NCBI GenBank assembly: GCA_963799415.1
Contig: CAWCXI010000039.1
Coordinates: 1 to 64,000 of the forward strand
Length of the DNA: 64,000 nucleotides
Source: JAMXLO01 sp963799415
GTDB lineage: Bacteria > Pseudomonadota > Alphaproteobacteria > Acetobacterales > Acetobacteraceae
Reading direction: 5' to 3'
Shown: positions 34,439 through 43,115 of the stretch, piece after piece
How the letters are laid out: each line of letters starts with the position of its first letter
How positions within the stretch are numbered: position 1 is the first letter of the stretch
The notes under the pieces: generated by a model
Told to the model about the DNA's origin: nothing
The model's input: the letters and a program-made list of their open reading frames with translations, nothing else
The model's database searches: none
Made by a program: the position numbers and the translations under genes

Positions 34439-35410
34439 ATGCCGCTTCTGTCGGTCAGCAATCTCACCACTGCGTTTGCCACTTCGCGCGGCGAAATCAG
34501 CGCGGTCGAGGATGTGTCGTTCAGCCTCGACGAGGGCGAGATCCTGGGCATCGTCGGGGAATCCGGCTCCGGCAAGAGCGTCACCGCGCTCACCATCATG
34601 GGGCTGCTGCCGCAGCCGCCTGCGCGCGTGGCAGCCGGCGAGGTGCGGTTTGCCGGCCAGGAGCTGACCACACTCTCGGATTCCCGCATGCAGCGCATTC
34701 GCGGGCCCGGCATCGCCATGGTTTTCCAGGAGCCGATGACCTCGCTCAACCCGGTGTTCACCATCGGCGACCAGGTCATCGAGACCATCCGGGCGCATGA
34801 ACGCCTGTCGCAGCGCGCACTGTATGCGCGTGCGTTGGAGATGCTGGAGAAGGTCGGCATCCCGTCGGCTGCGCGCCGCATGGCCGACTACCCGCATCAA
34901 CTCTCCGGCGGGCAGCGCCAGCGGGTGATGCTGGCGATCGCGCTCGCCTGCCGGCCGCGCCTGCTGATCGCTGACGAACCCACCACCGCGCTCGATGTCA
35001 CGATCCAGGCGCAGATCCTCGATCTGATGATGGATCTGCGCGACGAGTTCGGCATGGCGATCATCATCATTACCCACAACATGGGCGTGGTCGCGGAGAC
35101 AGCCGACCGGGTGCTGGTGATGTATGCCGGCCGCATCGTGGAGGAGGCGCCGGTCGCGCGACTGTTCGACCACCCGTTGCACCCGTACACGCGCGGTCTG
35201 CTGGAATGCGTGCCGTCGCTCGACCAGGATCACGAACGCCTGGTGGCGATCCAGGGCGCGCTCCCCGATCCGGCGCACCGCCCAGCCGGCTGCCGCTTCA
35301 CGCCTCGCTGTCGCCATGCCGTAGCCGCTTGCGCCGCCACCATCCCGCCATTGGCCGCCTTCGAGACCGGCCACACCGCTGCCTGCATCCGCGTGACGGA
35401 GCTGACGTGA
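34439..35410 (+). CDS. ABC transporter ATP-binding protein, DppD-like
   Basis: 323 residues. Walker A 'GESGSGKSV', Q-loop 'MVFQEPMTSLNPVFTIGDQV', signature 'LSGGQRQR', Walker B 'LLIADEPTTALDVTIQAQIL' and the C-terminal oligopeptide-ABC domain with its cysteine-rich 'GCRFTPRCRHAVAACAA' (iron-sulfur-type motif of this family). The ATG at 34439 is chosen because the frame upstream is pure palindromic repeat (glycine and proline runs). Its stop overlaps the next start by GTGA. Confidence 0.93.
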   Translation: MPLLSVSNLTTAFATSRGEISAVEDVSFSLDEGEILGIVGESGSGKSVTALTIMGLLPQPPARVAAGEVRFAGQELTTLSDSRMQRIRGPGIAMVFQEPMTSLNPVFTIGDQVIETIRAHERLSQRALYARALEMLEKVGIPSAARRMADYPHQLSGGQRQRVMLAIALACRPRLLIADEPTTALDVTIQAQILDLMMDLRDEFGMAIIIITHNMGVVAETADRVLVMYAGRIVEEAPVARLFDHPLHPYTRGLLECVPSLDQDHERLVAIQGALPDPAHRPAGCRFTPRCRHAVAACAATIPPLAAFETGHTAACIRVTELT

Positions 35411-36387
35411 CGCCGCTGATCGAGGCCGCCGCCCTGACCAAGCACTTCCCGGTACGCGTCGGCAGCCTGCTGCACCGACACACCATCCCGCTGCGCGCGG
35501 TGGACGACGTGTCGCTGCGCATCGAGCCGGGCGAGACACTGGGCCTTGTCGGCGAGTTCGGCTGCGGCAAATCAACGCTCGGGCGCCTGTTGATCCGGCT
35601 GATCGCGCCAACCGCCGGCAACGTCATCTTCGACGGCGCGGACATCACACGGCTCGCGCCTGCCGAGCTGCGGGAGAAGCGGCGCGGTATGCAGATCATC
35701 TTCCAGGACCCTTACGGGGCGCTCAATCCGCGCATGTCGGTCGCGGACATCATCGCAGAGCCGTTGCTGATCCACGGGGCACGGATGAGCGCGGAGACAC
35801 GCCGGAGGGTCGACGCGATGCTGGATCTCGTCGGCCTGCCCGCCCGCGTGCGCGACCGTTTCCCGCACGAGTTCTCCGGTGGCCAGCGCCAGCGCATCGG
35901 CATCGCCCGCGCACTCGTGCTGCGGCCAAAATTTGTCGTCTGCGATGAACCGGTGTCGGCGCTGGACGTCTCCGTCCAGGCGCAGATCGTGAACCTGCTA
36001 CAGGATCTGCAAGGCGAGCTGGGGCTGACCTACCTGTTCATCGCGCATGATCTGGGCGTGGTGAAGCACATCTCGACGCGGGTGGCGGTGATGTATCTCG
36101 GCAAGATCGTCGAGCTCGCCGACAAGCGCGGGCTCTATGCTGAGCCGCAGCACCCCTATACGCAGGCGCTTATCGCCGCCGTGCCGGTCGCGCATCCGGC
36201 GGAGCGCACCAGGGCGCGACAGGCGCGCGAACGGTTGGCCGGCGACATTCCGAGCGCCCTGAACCCGCCCCCAGGCTGCCGCTTCCACACTCGCTGCCCG
36301 CACGCGATGCAGATCTGCCGGGAACAGGAACCCGCCCTCACCCAGCCGGCACCGGGCCGCGCGGTCGCCTGTCATCTGGTGGGGTGA
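35407..36387 (+). CDS. ABC transporter ATP-binding protein, DppF-like
   Basis: 326 residues starting at GTG 35407, which overlaps the DppD-like stop (GTGA). Q-loop 'QIIFQDPYGALNPRMSV', signature 'FSGGQRQR', Walker B 'FVVCDEPVSALDVSVQAQIV' and C-terminal 'GCRFHTRCPHAMQICREQEP'. The Walker A reads GEFGCGKST where the family has GESGCGKST; the key Gly-Lys-Ser/Thr residues are intact, so ATPase activity is expected. With the DppD-like protein it forms the heterodimeric motor of the importer. Confidence 0.93.
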   Translation: MTPLIEAAALTKHFPVRVGSLLHRHTIPLRAVDDVSLRIEPGETLGLVGEFGCGKSTLGRLLIRLIAPTAGNVIFDGADITRLAPAELREKRRGMQIIFQDPYGALNPRMSVADIIAEPLLIHGARMSAETRRRVDAMLDLVGLPARVRDRFPHEFSGGQRQRIGIARALVLRPKFVVCDEPVSALDVSVQAQIVNLLQDLQGELGLTYLFIAHDLGVVKHISTRVAVMYLGKIVELADKRGLYAEPQHPYTQALIAAVPVAHPAERTRARQARERLAGDIPSALNPPPGCRFHTRCPHAMQICREQEPALTQPAPGRAVACHLVG

Positions 36388-36540
36388 ACGCAGCGGAACG
36401 ATGCACTTGGGGCCTGGTTAACTTTTCATTGCGTATTCTTCTCGTTTCCGCATATATCAACCCTTAGGCTTAGTTAACGACACGAAGATGCAACACCTTC
36501 GGGGGGGTAGCGCACTTCCGTTCCTACTCTGTTCGCCAGG

Positions 36541-37251
36541 ATGGCCCTAGAAATGGAAGATTTCGCCGAAATCACTGCCCTCGTCGCCGACCGGGCCACT
36601 TTGTTCCGCAGTGGCCTGATCCGCCTGCTGCAGGAGCGCAGGGCCGGCTGGTCATTTGCTGAGGCGGGGACGGTGGAAGAGGTTCAGGCTCATCTCAGTG
36701 TCGAGCGGGTCAATCTGGTTCTGCTGGATCTGCAGCTTGCCGGAGGTCGCGCATTGACCGGGCTGCGCCGGCTGCGCGAGCGTTTCCCCGATCAGACGAT
36801 CGCCATACTCTCCGACAGCGAAGAACGCGAGACGATCCTCGACTGCCTCGCCGCAGGGGCGAACGGCTACATCCTGAAATCGGCGACGTTGGGGCAGCTT
36901 CTGCGGGCAATCGAGACCATTCTGTCGGGCGGCGTGTTTGCCCCGGCGGCGTTGGTTGGCCTGCCGCAGCCTGCCGCCCCCGCACGTGAGCCGCATGCGA
37001 CCTGCCTGGCGGTGCAGCTGACCGAGCGGCAGATCGAGGTCTTCCACCTGCTGTCGCAGGGCTGCGCCACCAAGACGATCGCACGCAGGCTCGGACTTGC
37101 GGTCGGCACGGTGAAGGTGCACCTGGCGGGGATCTATCGCGTGCTTGGCGCGCATAACCGCGTGGAAGCGATCGCCAAGGCCGGCGCCGGACATGTTCAG
37201 GCAGTGCAGCTTCCCGATGGCGTGGCGCTGGTGGATGAGTTCAGCGGCTGA
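36541..37251 (+). CDS. NarL/FixJ-type (LuxR HTH) response regulator
   Basis: 236 residues: receiver domain with the phosphoacceptor Asp in 'VNLVLLDLQLAGGRALTGLR', Thr/Ser position in 'IAILSDSEERE' and Lys in 'NGYILKSATLGQLLRAI'; then a LuxR-type helix-turn-helix 'LTERQIEVFHLLSQGCATKT' and 'IARRLGLAVGTVKVHLAGIY'. No histidine kinase is adjacent, so it is an orphan in this window. The 153-bp upstream region is AT-richer and contains two TTAAC half sites. It stands at the head of the glycosyltransferase/pilus region, so control of that region is plausible but unproven. Confidence 0.9.
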   Translation: MALEMEDFAEITALVADRATLFRSGLIRLLQERRAGWSFAEAGTVEEVQAHLSVERVNLVLLDLQLAGGRALTGLRRLRERFPDQTIAILSDSEERETILDCLAAGANGYILKSATLGQLLRAIETILSGGVFAPAALVGLPQPAAPAREPHATCLAVQLTERQIEVFHLLSQGCATKTIARRLGLAVGTVKVHLAGIYRVLGAHNRVEAIAKAGAGHVQAVQLPDGVALVDEFSG

Positions 37252-37425
37252 GGGATTGGCGGAAGTTGCGAGCGGCCACTACCTCGCCGCCGCCGGCGCT
37301 TCGTATTGAGAAAGCCACGCGCTTTGGTGACGTTGCGCGCGAGCGTCCCCGCCTCATGTAGGTAGGGCATCAGCACGGCTCGCGCTCCTCTCAAGCGTAC
37401 CTGCTCCTGTCCTTTCCCGCCTCGG

Positions 37426-39246
37426 ATGATTGATCCTCCATTGACGTATGCTGGCAGCGATTACGGAAGAGCTTCCGCCGCATGCCGTCAGGCCGCTCGA
37501 GAATTCGTGGTTCGGATCCTGGACGCGCTCAGCGCGCCCCGTCCTTTGCCTCTTCTGCTAGCGGGTGCCCTGCTAACGGCCATTGCCTACTGCCTTCTTC
37601 TCTTCAGCTTCAGCTTTCTCGCTGGCACGTCGCCGGTCTGGAGTAATGCCCGGGGCATCGTGACGAATAGTTGGGCAGACATGCCGACCGCGCTCAGCGG
37701 TTATTTCTATTTCATTAGAGACGGCTGGCGTTTGCCGCTGTTCCACGTAGCCGGATTGGGAGGAGTCGACGGTACCAACATAATATTCACGGACAGCATT
37801 CCCCTGCTCGCGCTGCTTGGACGAGCGCTGTATCGCGTCGCCGGACTGACAGTAAACCCCTACGGAGCTTGGACGGCTTTTTGCTTCATCGCGTCTGCAC
37901 TGTCGATGACTTGGTTGGTTGCTCTACTCGGGCAACGAAGTATTGCTTCCGCGCTTATCGCCACCGTGGTCGGATTGTGCATGCCGGCGCTGTTGTTCCG
38001 ATGGGGTCACTTACCGTTGATGGCACAGTTCGAGATCGTTCTAGCGCTGGTGTTTGCTGTAGCCAGCAAACGACACTGCAGGCCGCTTCCCCTTTTTATC
38101 GCATCCGCACTTCTCTGTTTGCTCGCGCTTTGGACAAATGCGTACCTGTTCGTGATGGTCAGCGGCATTGTCGGCGCTACAATCGGGCAGGCGCTGCTCG
38201 ACCGAGCCGTGTGCCCACGCACGGGTCTCGGCCTGATAGCAACCCTCACCGCCGTGATTCTAGGTGCCATCCTGTTATCAGGGTATTTCTCGGGCAAGAA
38301 CTCGCCCAGCGACATTGGGTTTGGCCTTTTCTCGATGAATCTGCTATCGCCGCTGGCAGTACAGGCGAGCGGAGTCTTTGTGTGGAGAAAGGGAATTCTG
38401 GACGCCACCGGCGGCCAATATGAGGGGTTTGCCTACCTTGGTCTCGGTATCCTCCTACTCCTTTTTGCTGCGATCCCGGAGATTGCAGCGCAAGCCGTTA
38501 GCGCATGGAAACGCTACCCGATCCTGGTAACGATACTCGCTGTGTTCACGGCGTTCGCTCTTTCGAATCAGATTTTTGTCGGGGACTGGCGGATGCCGAT
38601 CATACCGCTGCCAGAAGGGGTTCTAAAGCTTGCTGGAGTGTTCCGCTCCAGCGGCCGCTTCATTTGGCCAGTTCTGTATGGAACTTCGGCCATGACCATC
38701 GTTGCAACGGCGCGGCGCGGCGGCCGTGGTGCGGTGCCCCTTTTGCTCGCGGCGTCCGTCCTCCAATGGTTTGACACCGCGCCGCTACGCGCCGCGATCG
38801 CAGCCAGCGCCGCCGCTCCTGCCCCACTTCCGCTCAATGCGGATGCTTGGCGCCCAGCCATCGCGAGGCACAACATTGTTCGGGTGTTACCTTCTTTCGG
38901 GTGCCTTCCGATCCGCCCGACTTGGGATCGTGAAGTGGCCATGGAGATTCAGTTCTTGTCTGCCCTGGCTGGCGTGCCGACCAACACGGTATATACGGGC
39001 CGGCACCAGGGGGATTGCGTGGCCGAGCAGGATATCGAACCGCGGATCGACGCTCGCGAGATGCGCATATACCTCCATGGCTCAGAAGGATTCAGGCGGG
39101 TCAGGGACGAGGCACCAGGTCAGGCGCATTGCAGCATTAACCCGGACATGGCTCTCTGCAGCGAGGTCTTGGACGACGCTTCACTTTCTGTTCTTCTGTC
39201 CGCAAGGCGTGCGAGGGAGGAGGGCGAGCAACTCCGTCTCGAATGA
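37426..39246 (+). CDS. DUF6311-type multi-spanning membrane protein (GT-C-like)
   Basis: 606 residues with about 10-12 hydrophobic helices in the first 450, then a soluble C-terminal part of about 150 residues. It resembles DUF6311/GT-C glycosyltransferases that use lipid-linked sugars; recognisable pieces are 'SWADMPTALSGYFYFIRDGW', 'NIIFTDSIPLLALLGRALYR' and 'LAGVFRSSGRFIWPVLYG'. An acidic pair in an early extracytoplasmic loop is the usual catalytic feature, here possibly in the VDGTNIIFTDS loop. First of a run of surface-glycan genes. The start is uncertain; the TM region begins near residue 40. Confidence 0.7.
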   Translation: MIDPPLTYAGSDYGRASAACRQAAREFVVRILDALSAPRPLPLLLAGALLTAIAYCLLLFSFSFLAGTSPVWSNARGIVTNSWADMPTALSGYFYFIRDGWRLPLFHVAGLGGVDGTNIIFTDSIPLLALLGRALYRVAGLTVNPYGAWTAFCFIASALSMTWLVALLGQRSIASALIATVVGLCMPALLFRWGHLPLMAQFEIVLALVFAVASKRHCRPLPLFIASALLCLLALWTNAYLFVMVSGIVGATIGQALLDRAVCPRTGLGLIATLTAVILGAILLSGYFSGKNSPSDIGFGLFSMNLLSPLAVQASGVFVWRKGILDATGGQYEGFAYLGLGILLLLFAAIPEIAAQAVSAWKRYPILVTILAVFTAFALSNQIFVGDWRMPIIPLPEGVLKLAGVFRSSGRFIWPVLYGTSAMTIVATARRGGRGAVPLLLAASVLQWFDTAPLRAAIAASAAAPAPLPLNADAWRPAIARHNIVRVLPSFGCLPIRPTWDREVAMEIQFLSALAGVPTNTVYTGRHQGDCVAEQDIEPRIDAREMRIYLHGSEGFRRVRDEAPGQAHCSINPDMALCSEVLDDASLSVLLSARRAREEGEQLRLE

Positions 39247-39385
39247 CAGCTTCGTCGGCCGCCATTGACTGCGGTCTTTCCGAGGACGGTGGCAGCGGTA
39301 TTGGTCGAGCTCCCAGGCTGAAGCACTTTCGTAAGAATCTGAACCCTAAAGTTCGTGGCTCAACGGCCGAAACTGGTGATACTCA

Positions 39386-41335
39386 ATGCATTTCCGGGAA
39401 ACTGATCGTATCCCGGTGGTCTCAATCGTCGCTCCTTGCTTCAACGAGGAGCACATTCTGGTGGAGTTTCATCGGCGGGCCGTTGGCGCGTGCGCTCAGG
39501 TGTGCGGCGAGAGCTACGAGATCATTCTTGTAGATGACGGATCCAGCGACGCGACCTGGAATGTGATTCAGCGTCTCTCAGCTCATGAGCACAACGTCGT
39601 GGGCATACGATTGATGCGGAACCATGGGCACCAGGCCGCCGCCAGCGCCGGCCTTGCCCTTGCGCGCGGAGGCCGTGTGCTCCTCCTCGATGCTGACCTG
39701 CAGGATCCGCCAGAGTTGCTCGGCCCCATGATGCAGACAATGGACGAAGAGAAAGCGGACGTCGTGTTTGGTCAGCGGACAGGGCGTCAGGGTGAGACCC
39801 GCTTCAAGATTGCTTCTGCTGCCTTCTTTTATAGGCTTCTCTCTTGTCTGACGGCAGTGCCAATTCCGGCTGACACGGGCGACTTCCGGCTTATGAGGCG
39901 CCGGATAGTCGATGCGTTGGCAGCGATGCCGGAGCGGCACCGTTTTGTTCGCGGCATGGTTAGTTGGGTTGGCGGCCGCCAGGTGGCGCTGCGCTACGAA
40001 CGGCAGGCTCGGACAGCCGGTGGCTCTAATTATACGTTGGCGAAAATGCTGCGCTTCGCGCTCGATGCGGTCACGGGGTTCTCGACGTTACCGCTTCGGC
40101 TCGCAACCTGGTTCGGGTTTGGCGCGGCTCTTGTCGCGTTTGGGCTTTTGATCGTCACAAGCTGGAGTTGGGCAACAGGTCAGACTGTTCTCGGTTGGAG
40201 CAGTATCATGACAGCCATCGTGTTCTTCGGCGCCGTACAGCTAATCGTGCTCGGCATTCTAGGCGAATATGTGGGACGCCTTTTCCAGGAGGCGAAGCAG
40301 CGGCCACTGTTTTTGGTGGATGAAGTCGTGGCTGGGAACCGCAGCCTTTCATTACCGCCTGAATTCGCGAGTTCTCGGTCCTGCCGCCCGCCGGGAGATT
40401 TGGGCAGCAACACGCGGCGGCCCCGCGAGGGTCATGCCCATCGTGCCGCCCTCGACGATGACGGCGCCCTTCGATGTGATGTCTGTCTGATACAAGTTGC
40501 CGATACCTCCACGCTGCCAAAGACACTGGGGACCGCAATGCCGCTTGGCCACAAGACAATATCTGAGAGTTGCGCGTCCCTACGTGGTATAGAATTTGAT
40601 GATTACGCGCCAAGCTATGCGGCGGGGATGGAGAATTCTCTCAAGGCGCTGCTCGGAAAATGCGCCGACCAATACATTGAGGTTAAACTCCGCTGGTTGC
40701 TACGCCACTTCCCAACGCTGCGTGCGGCGGGCGCTGCGGTGCGCGTCCTCGATTATGGGTGCGGCACAGCGACGCTGTTGAGGCTGATGGCGGTGGCTGG
40801 TGTTCGAGCGACGCTGGTTGGTTGCGACGTTTCGTCGCGTATGTTGAAGGAGGCCGAACACCGGTGGCCGGAGCGCCTCTGCGCTGCGAAACCCGCACTC
40901 CACCTGCAACAAGGGGCATACACCCCGTTTCACGATGGGGAATTCGATTTGGTCGTGATCAGTGCTGTGCTCCACCACGTGCCTCCCGTGGATCGTCCAT
41001 TGGTCTATGCAGAGCTCTGTCGGGTCGCACGTCCCGATGGCCATATCGTCGTCTTCGAACATAATCCTCTCAACCCGGTAACTCGCTTCGTCGTCTCGCG
41101 CACACCGATCGACCGTGACGCCATGCTGCTGCGGGCGCGGGAGGTTGCGTGCGGCCTTGCCGCAGCCGGCGCTACGAGCGTGCGTACGCGCTACCTCATG
41201 TTCGCGCCACCACGCATGCGGGTACCCGATATGCTCGAAGCTCGCTTGGGCTGGCTGCCAGTGGGTGCCCAATATGTTGTGACAGCGACTCCTAGAAAGC
41301 GCGTACCCGTGGAACAGAGCACTCTCCTGCCGTGA
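39386..41335 (+). CDS. GT2 polyprenyl-phosphate sugar transferase, read-through into a SAM methyltransferase
   Basis: Residues 1-320 are a GtrB/ArnC-like GT2 enzyme: 'PVVSIVAPCFNEEHILVEFH', 'YEIILVDDGSSDATWNVIQR', 'VLLLDADLQDPPELLGPMMQ', then two transmembrane helices ('WFGFGAALVAFGLLIVTSWS' and 'AIVFFGAVQLIVLGILGEYV'). It would load a sugar on undecaprenyl phosphate. From about 385 (ATG 40538, MPLGHKTISES) a class I methyltransferase follows, with 'AVRVLDYGCGTATLLRLMAV' and 'FDLVVISAVLHHVPPVDRPL'. The 60-residue linker is arginine-rich and looks noncoding. A stop at 40360-40362 in the neighbouring frame would end the GT2 normally, so one indel may have joined two genes. Either way both enzymes are present. 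Confidence 0.82.
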   Translation: MHFRETDRIPVVSIVAPCFNEEHILVEFHRRAVGACAQVCGESYEIILVDDGSSDATWNVIQRLSAHEHNVVGIRLMRNHGHQAAASAGLALARGGRVLLLDADLQDPPELLGPMMQTMDEEKADVVFGQRTGRQGETRFKIASAAFFYRLLSCLTAVPIPADTGDFRLMRRRIVDALAAMPERHRFVRGMVSWVGGRQVALRYERQARTAGGSNYTLAKMLRFALDAVTGFSTLPLRLATWFGFGAALVAFGLLIVTSWSWATGQTVLGWSSIMTAIVFFGAVQLIVLGILGEYVGRLFQEAKQRPLFLVDEVVAGNRSLSLPPEFASSRSCRPPGDLGSNTRRPREGHAHRAALDDDGALRCDVCLIQVADTSTLPKTLGTAMPLGHKTISESCASLRGIEFDDYAPSYAAGMENSLKALLGKCADQYIEVKLRWLLRHFPTLRAAGAAVRVLDYGCGTATLLRLMAVAGVRATLVGCDVSSRMLKEAEHRWPERLCAAKPALHLQQGAYTPFHDGEFDLVVISAVLHHVPPVDRPLVYAELCRVARPDGHIVVFEHNPLNPVTRFVVSRTPIDRDAMLLRAREVACGLAAAGATSVRTRYLMFAPPRMRVPDMLEARLGWLPVGAQYVVTATPRKRVPVEQSTLLP

Positions 41336-41509
41336 TGTACGGCCGTCAAATGCGCACAGAATGCAAGCGTCACATGGGGGCTGTACCCCTTGCAATGACG
41401 TTGCCGCCGGCAAGGCCATCGATCATTCCCCTGCGACCGAGCGCGGTCACAATGTGCCCCGATTACGGGTCCACCTGTGGCCTTGTGGGCTTCGCCCTCA
41501 CATAAACCC

Positions 41510-43084
41510 ATGATGACACATAGCGCAGTCGTGACAGCTCGCGAACCAGTGTGTACGACAAGCAACGTCGTCAATTCGATGGTTGCGAGCGACCGCCAGG
41601 AATCCCTTGCCATTGCGGGCGTCCTCACTGTCGCACTGGCGGTACGAATATGGGCAATTTTGACACAGACCTATGTTATTCACCCGGACGAAACGTACCA
41701 GTATTTCGAGCAAGCTCACCGTCTCGCCTTCGGCTCCGGCGTCGTACCTTGGGAGTATCTCGAGGGTGTTCGTTCCTGGCTGCTGCCTGGCGTCATCGCG
41801 GGACTAATGCGCATAGCTGCGATATTCTCAGATGCACCGCAAGCCTATGTCACGCTCGTTCGTGTCACCAATATTGCCGTCTCGCTCGCGGTACCATACG
41901 TTGGATTTCGAATTGCAAATCGCCATTTTGGCTGTGGACCCGCCGTGGCCGCTGGTCTCATCTGCGCGTTCTGGTATGAGCTGATCTACTACGCACCTGT
42001 CGCTATGACGGAAGAGCCGGCGGCACATTTGGCCCTGCTGGCGCTCTGGCTTGGCGAACCACTTGCTGATCATCCCGAACTGCCATCTCGCCGGCTGGTG
42101 CTGGCCGGTGCATTGTTCGGGCTCGCGGTGTGCTTGCGCTATCAGTATGGCCCTGCCTTGGTGGCGGCTGCGTTGTGGCAGCATGCCGGCAACCGGCGGC
42201 GTCTGCTGTTGGTCGGCGGTGCAGGACTTGCAGTGGTGGCGATTGGATCGGGCCTGCTCGACGCCTTGACCTTGGGCGCACCGTTCCAATCCATCTGGCT
42301 CAACTTCCAGCGCAATGCTGTGGATGGTCTGAGCGGTGCGATGGGCGTCGAACCTTGGTTCTATCCGGCCGCTTATTTCCTGGTTGCCTGGGGCGCGCTT
42401 TTCCCGCTGTTCGTTGTCCTTGCAGTGCTGGGGGCCACGCGCGCCCCGGCGTTTGCCATCGCGGCTGTCGTGACAGTCGTGTTGCATTCGCTGACCCCGC
42501 ACAAGGAGGTGCGCTTCATCTACCTCGCCATTGCGACCGCCCCGATCTTGATTGGCTTGGGAGGCGCCAGGTTGCTCGCGCTGCCGATGTTGCGCCGGCG
42601 TCCCGCTGCAACCGCAGCGGCGGGCGTCCTTGTCATGCTGCTCTCAGTTGCCGACGCCGTGGCTGCCCGGACGCATGTCTTGCGTGCCGAGGCCTGGCGC
42701 ATCGACAGATCCACGACCAGAGCATTCTTCGCTGCCCACGCAACCGCGAACGTGTGCGGTGTCGGTGTCAGGGAATTCTGGGGGTATCTCACTGGTGGCT
42801 ACGCCTATCTGCACCGCGATGTCCCGATGTATTTCGAGACATTTGAACGTGCGCAGCACCTCGAGGGTCTGGACTATCGCCTTGCCATATCGGTGGTGCG
42901 AGGAGGCGCGGAAGTACCGCAACGTCCGGACGTCGACTTCGCTGCCGCCAGCGGAAGCTTCAACCTCCTGATCGCGCCCGGAGACGGCGCGCTGCCCGGA
43001 TTCTCCCGCATAGGCTGCTATGGCAAGGACACTCTGGGTCACGCCGAAATTTGCCTCTTCCGCCGCCCCGGCGGGTGCCTGTGA
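41510..43084 (+). CDS. GT22-like (Alg9/PIG-B type) mannosyltransferase
   Basis: About 524 residues, multi-spanning. The first loop 'VIHPDETYQYFEQAHRLAFG' followed by 'SGVVPWEYLEGVRSWLLPG' matches the GT22 signature HPDE ... E-x-AH ... G-x-x-x-W-E-x ... RS-W-x-x-P, with the catalytic Asp of HPDE. Later 'LHSLTPHKEVRFIYLAIATA' matches the HKExRF motif. Family members transfer mannose from dolichyl or polyprenyl phosphomannose on the outer face of the membrane; bacterial examples are less common. The preceding GT2 enzyme could supply the lipid-linked donor. Starts at 41510, 41513 or 41579 are possible. Confidence 0.85.
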   Translation: MMTHSAVVTAREPVCTTSNVVNSMVASDRQESLAIAGVLTVALAVRIWAILTQTYVIHPDETYQYFEQAHRLAFGSGVVPWEYLEGVRSWLLPGVIAGLMRIAAIFSDAPQAYVTLVRVTNIAVSLAVPYVGFRIANRHFGCGPAVAAGLICAFWYELIYYAPVAMTEEPAAHLALLALWLGEPLADHPELPSRRLVLAGALFGLAVCLRYQYGPALVAAALWQHAGNRRRLLLVGGAGLAVVAIGSGLLDALTLGAPFQSIWLNFQRNAVDGLSGAMGVEPWFYPAAYFLVAWGALFPLFVVLAVLGATRAPAFAIAAVVTVVLHSLTPHKEVRFIYLAIATAPILIGLGGARLLALPMLRRRPAATAAAGVLVMLLSVADAVAARTHVLRAEAWRIDRSTTRAFFAAHATANVCGVGVREFWGYLTGGYAYLHRDVPMYFETFERAQHLEGLDYRLAISVVRGGAEVPQRPDVDFAAASGSFNLLIAPGDGALPGFSRIGCYGKDTLGHAEICLFRRPGGCL

Positions 43085-43115
43085 TGCCTCGCAATCCCGC
43101 AATCCGCTGCGGCAG

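Noticed and set aside
31663..35611. Very long minus-strand open frames across the importer genes
   Set aside because: They are Arg/His/Gln-rich shadows of the permease and ATPase genes on the plus strand, with no recognisable motif.
36418..36480. TTAAC half sites upstream of the NarL-type regulator as CtrA boxes
   Set aside because: The second half of each site does not match at the 7-base spacing, unlike the box before glgA.
40352..40552. Minus-strand frame in the GT2-methyltransferase linker reading GAVIVEGGTMGMTLAGPP
   Set aside because: The composition looks protein-like, but there is no ribosome-binding site, no family I can name, and it is only 66 codons. It may be a relic, but I cannot support it.
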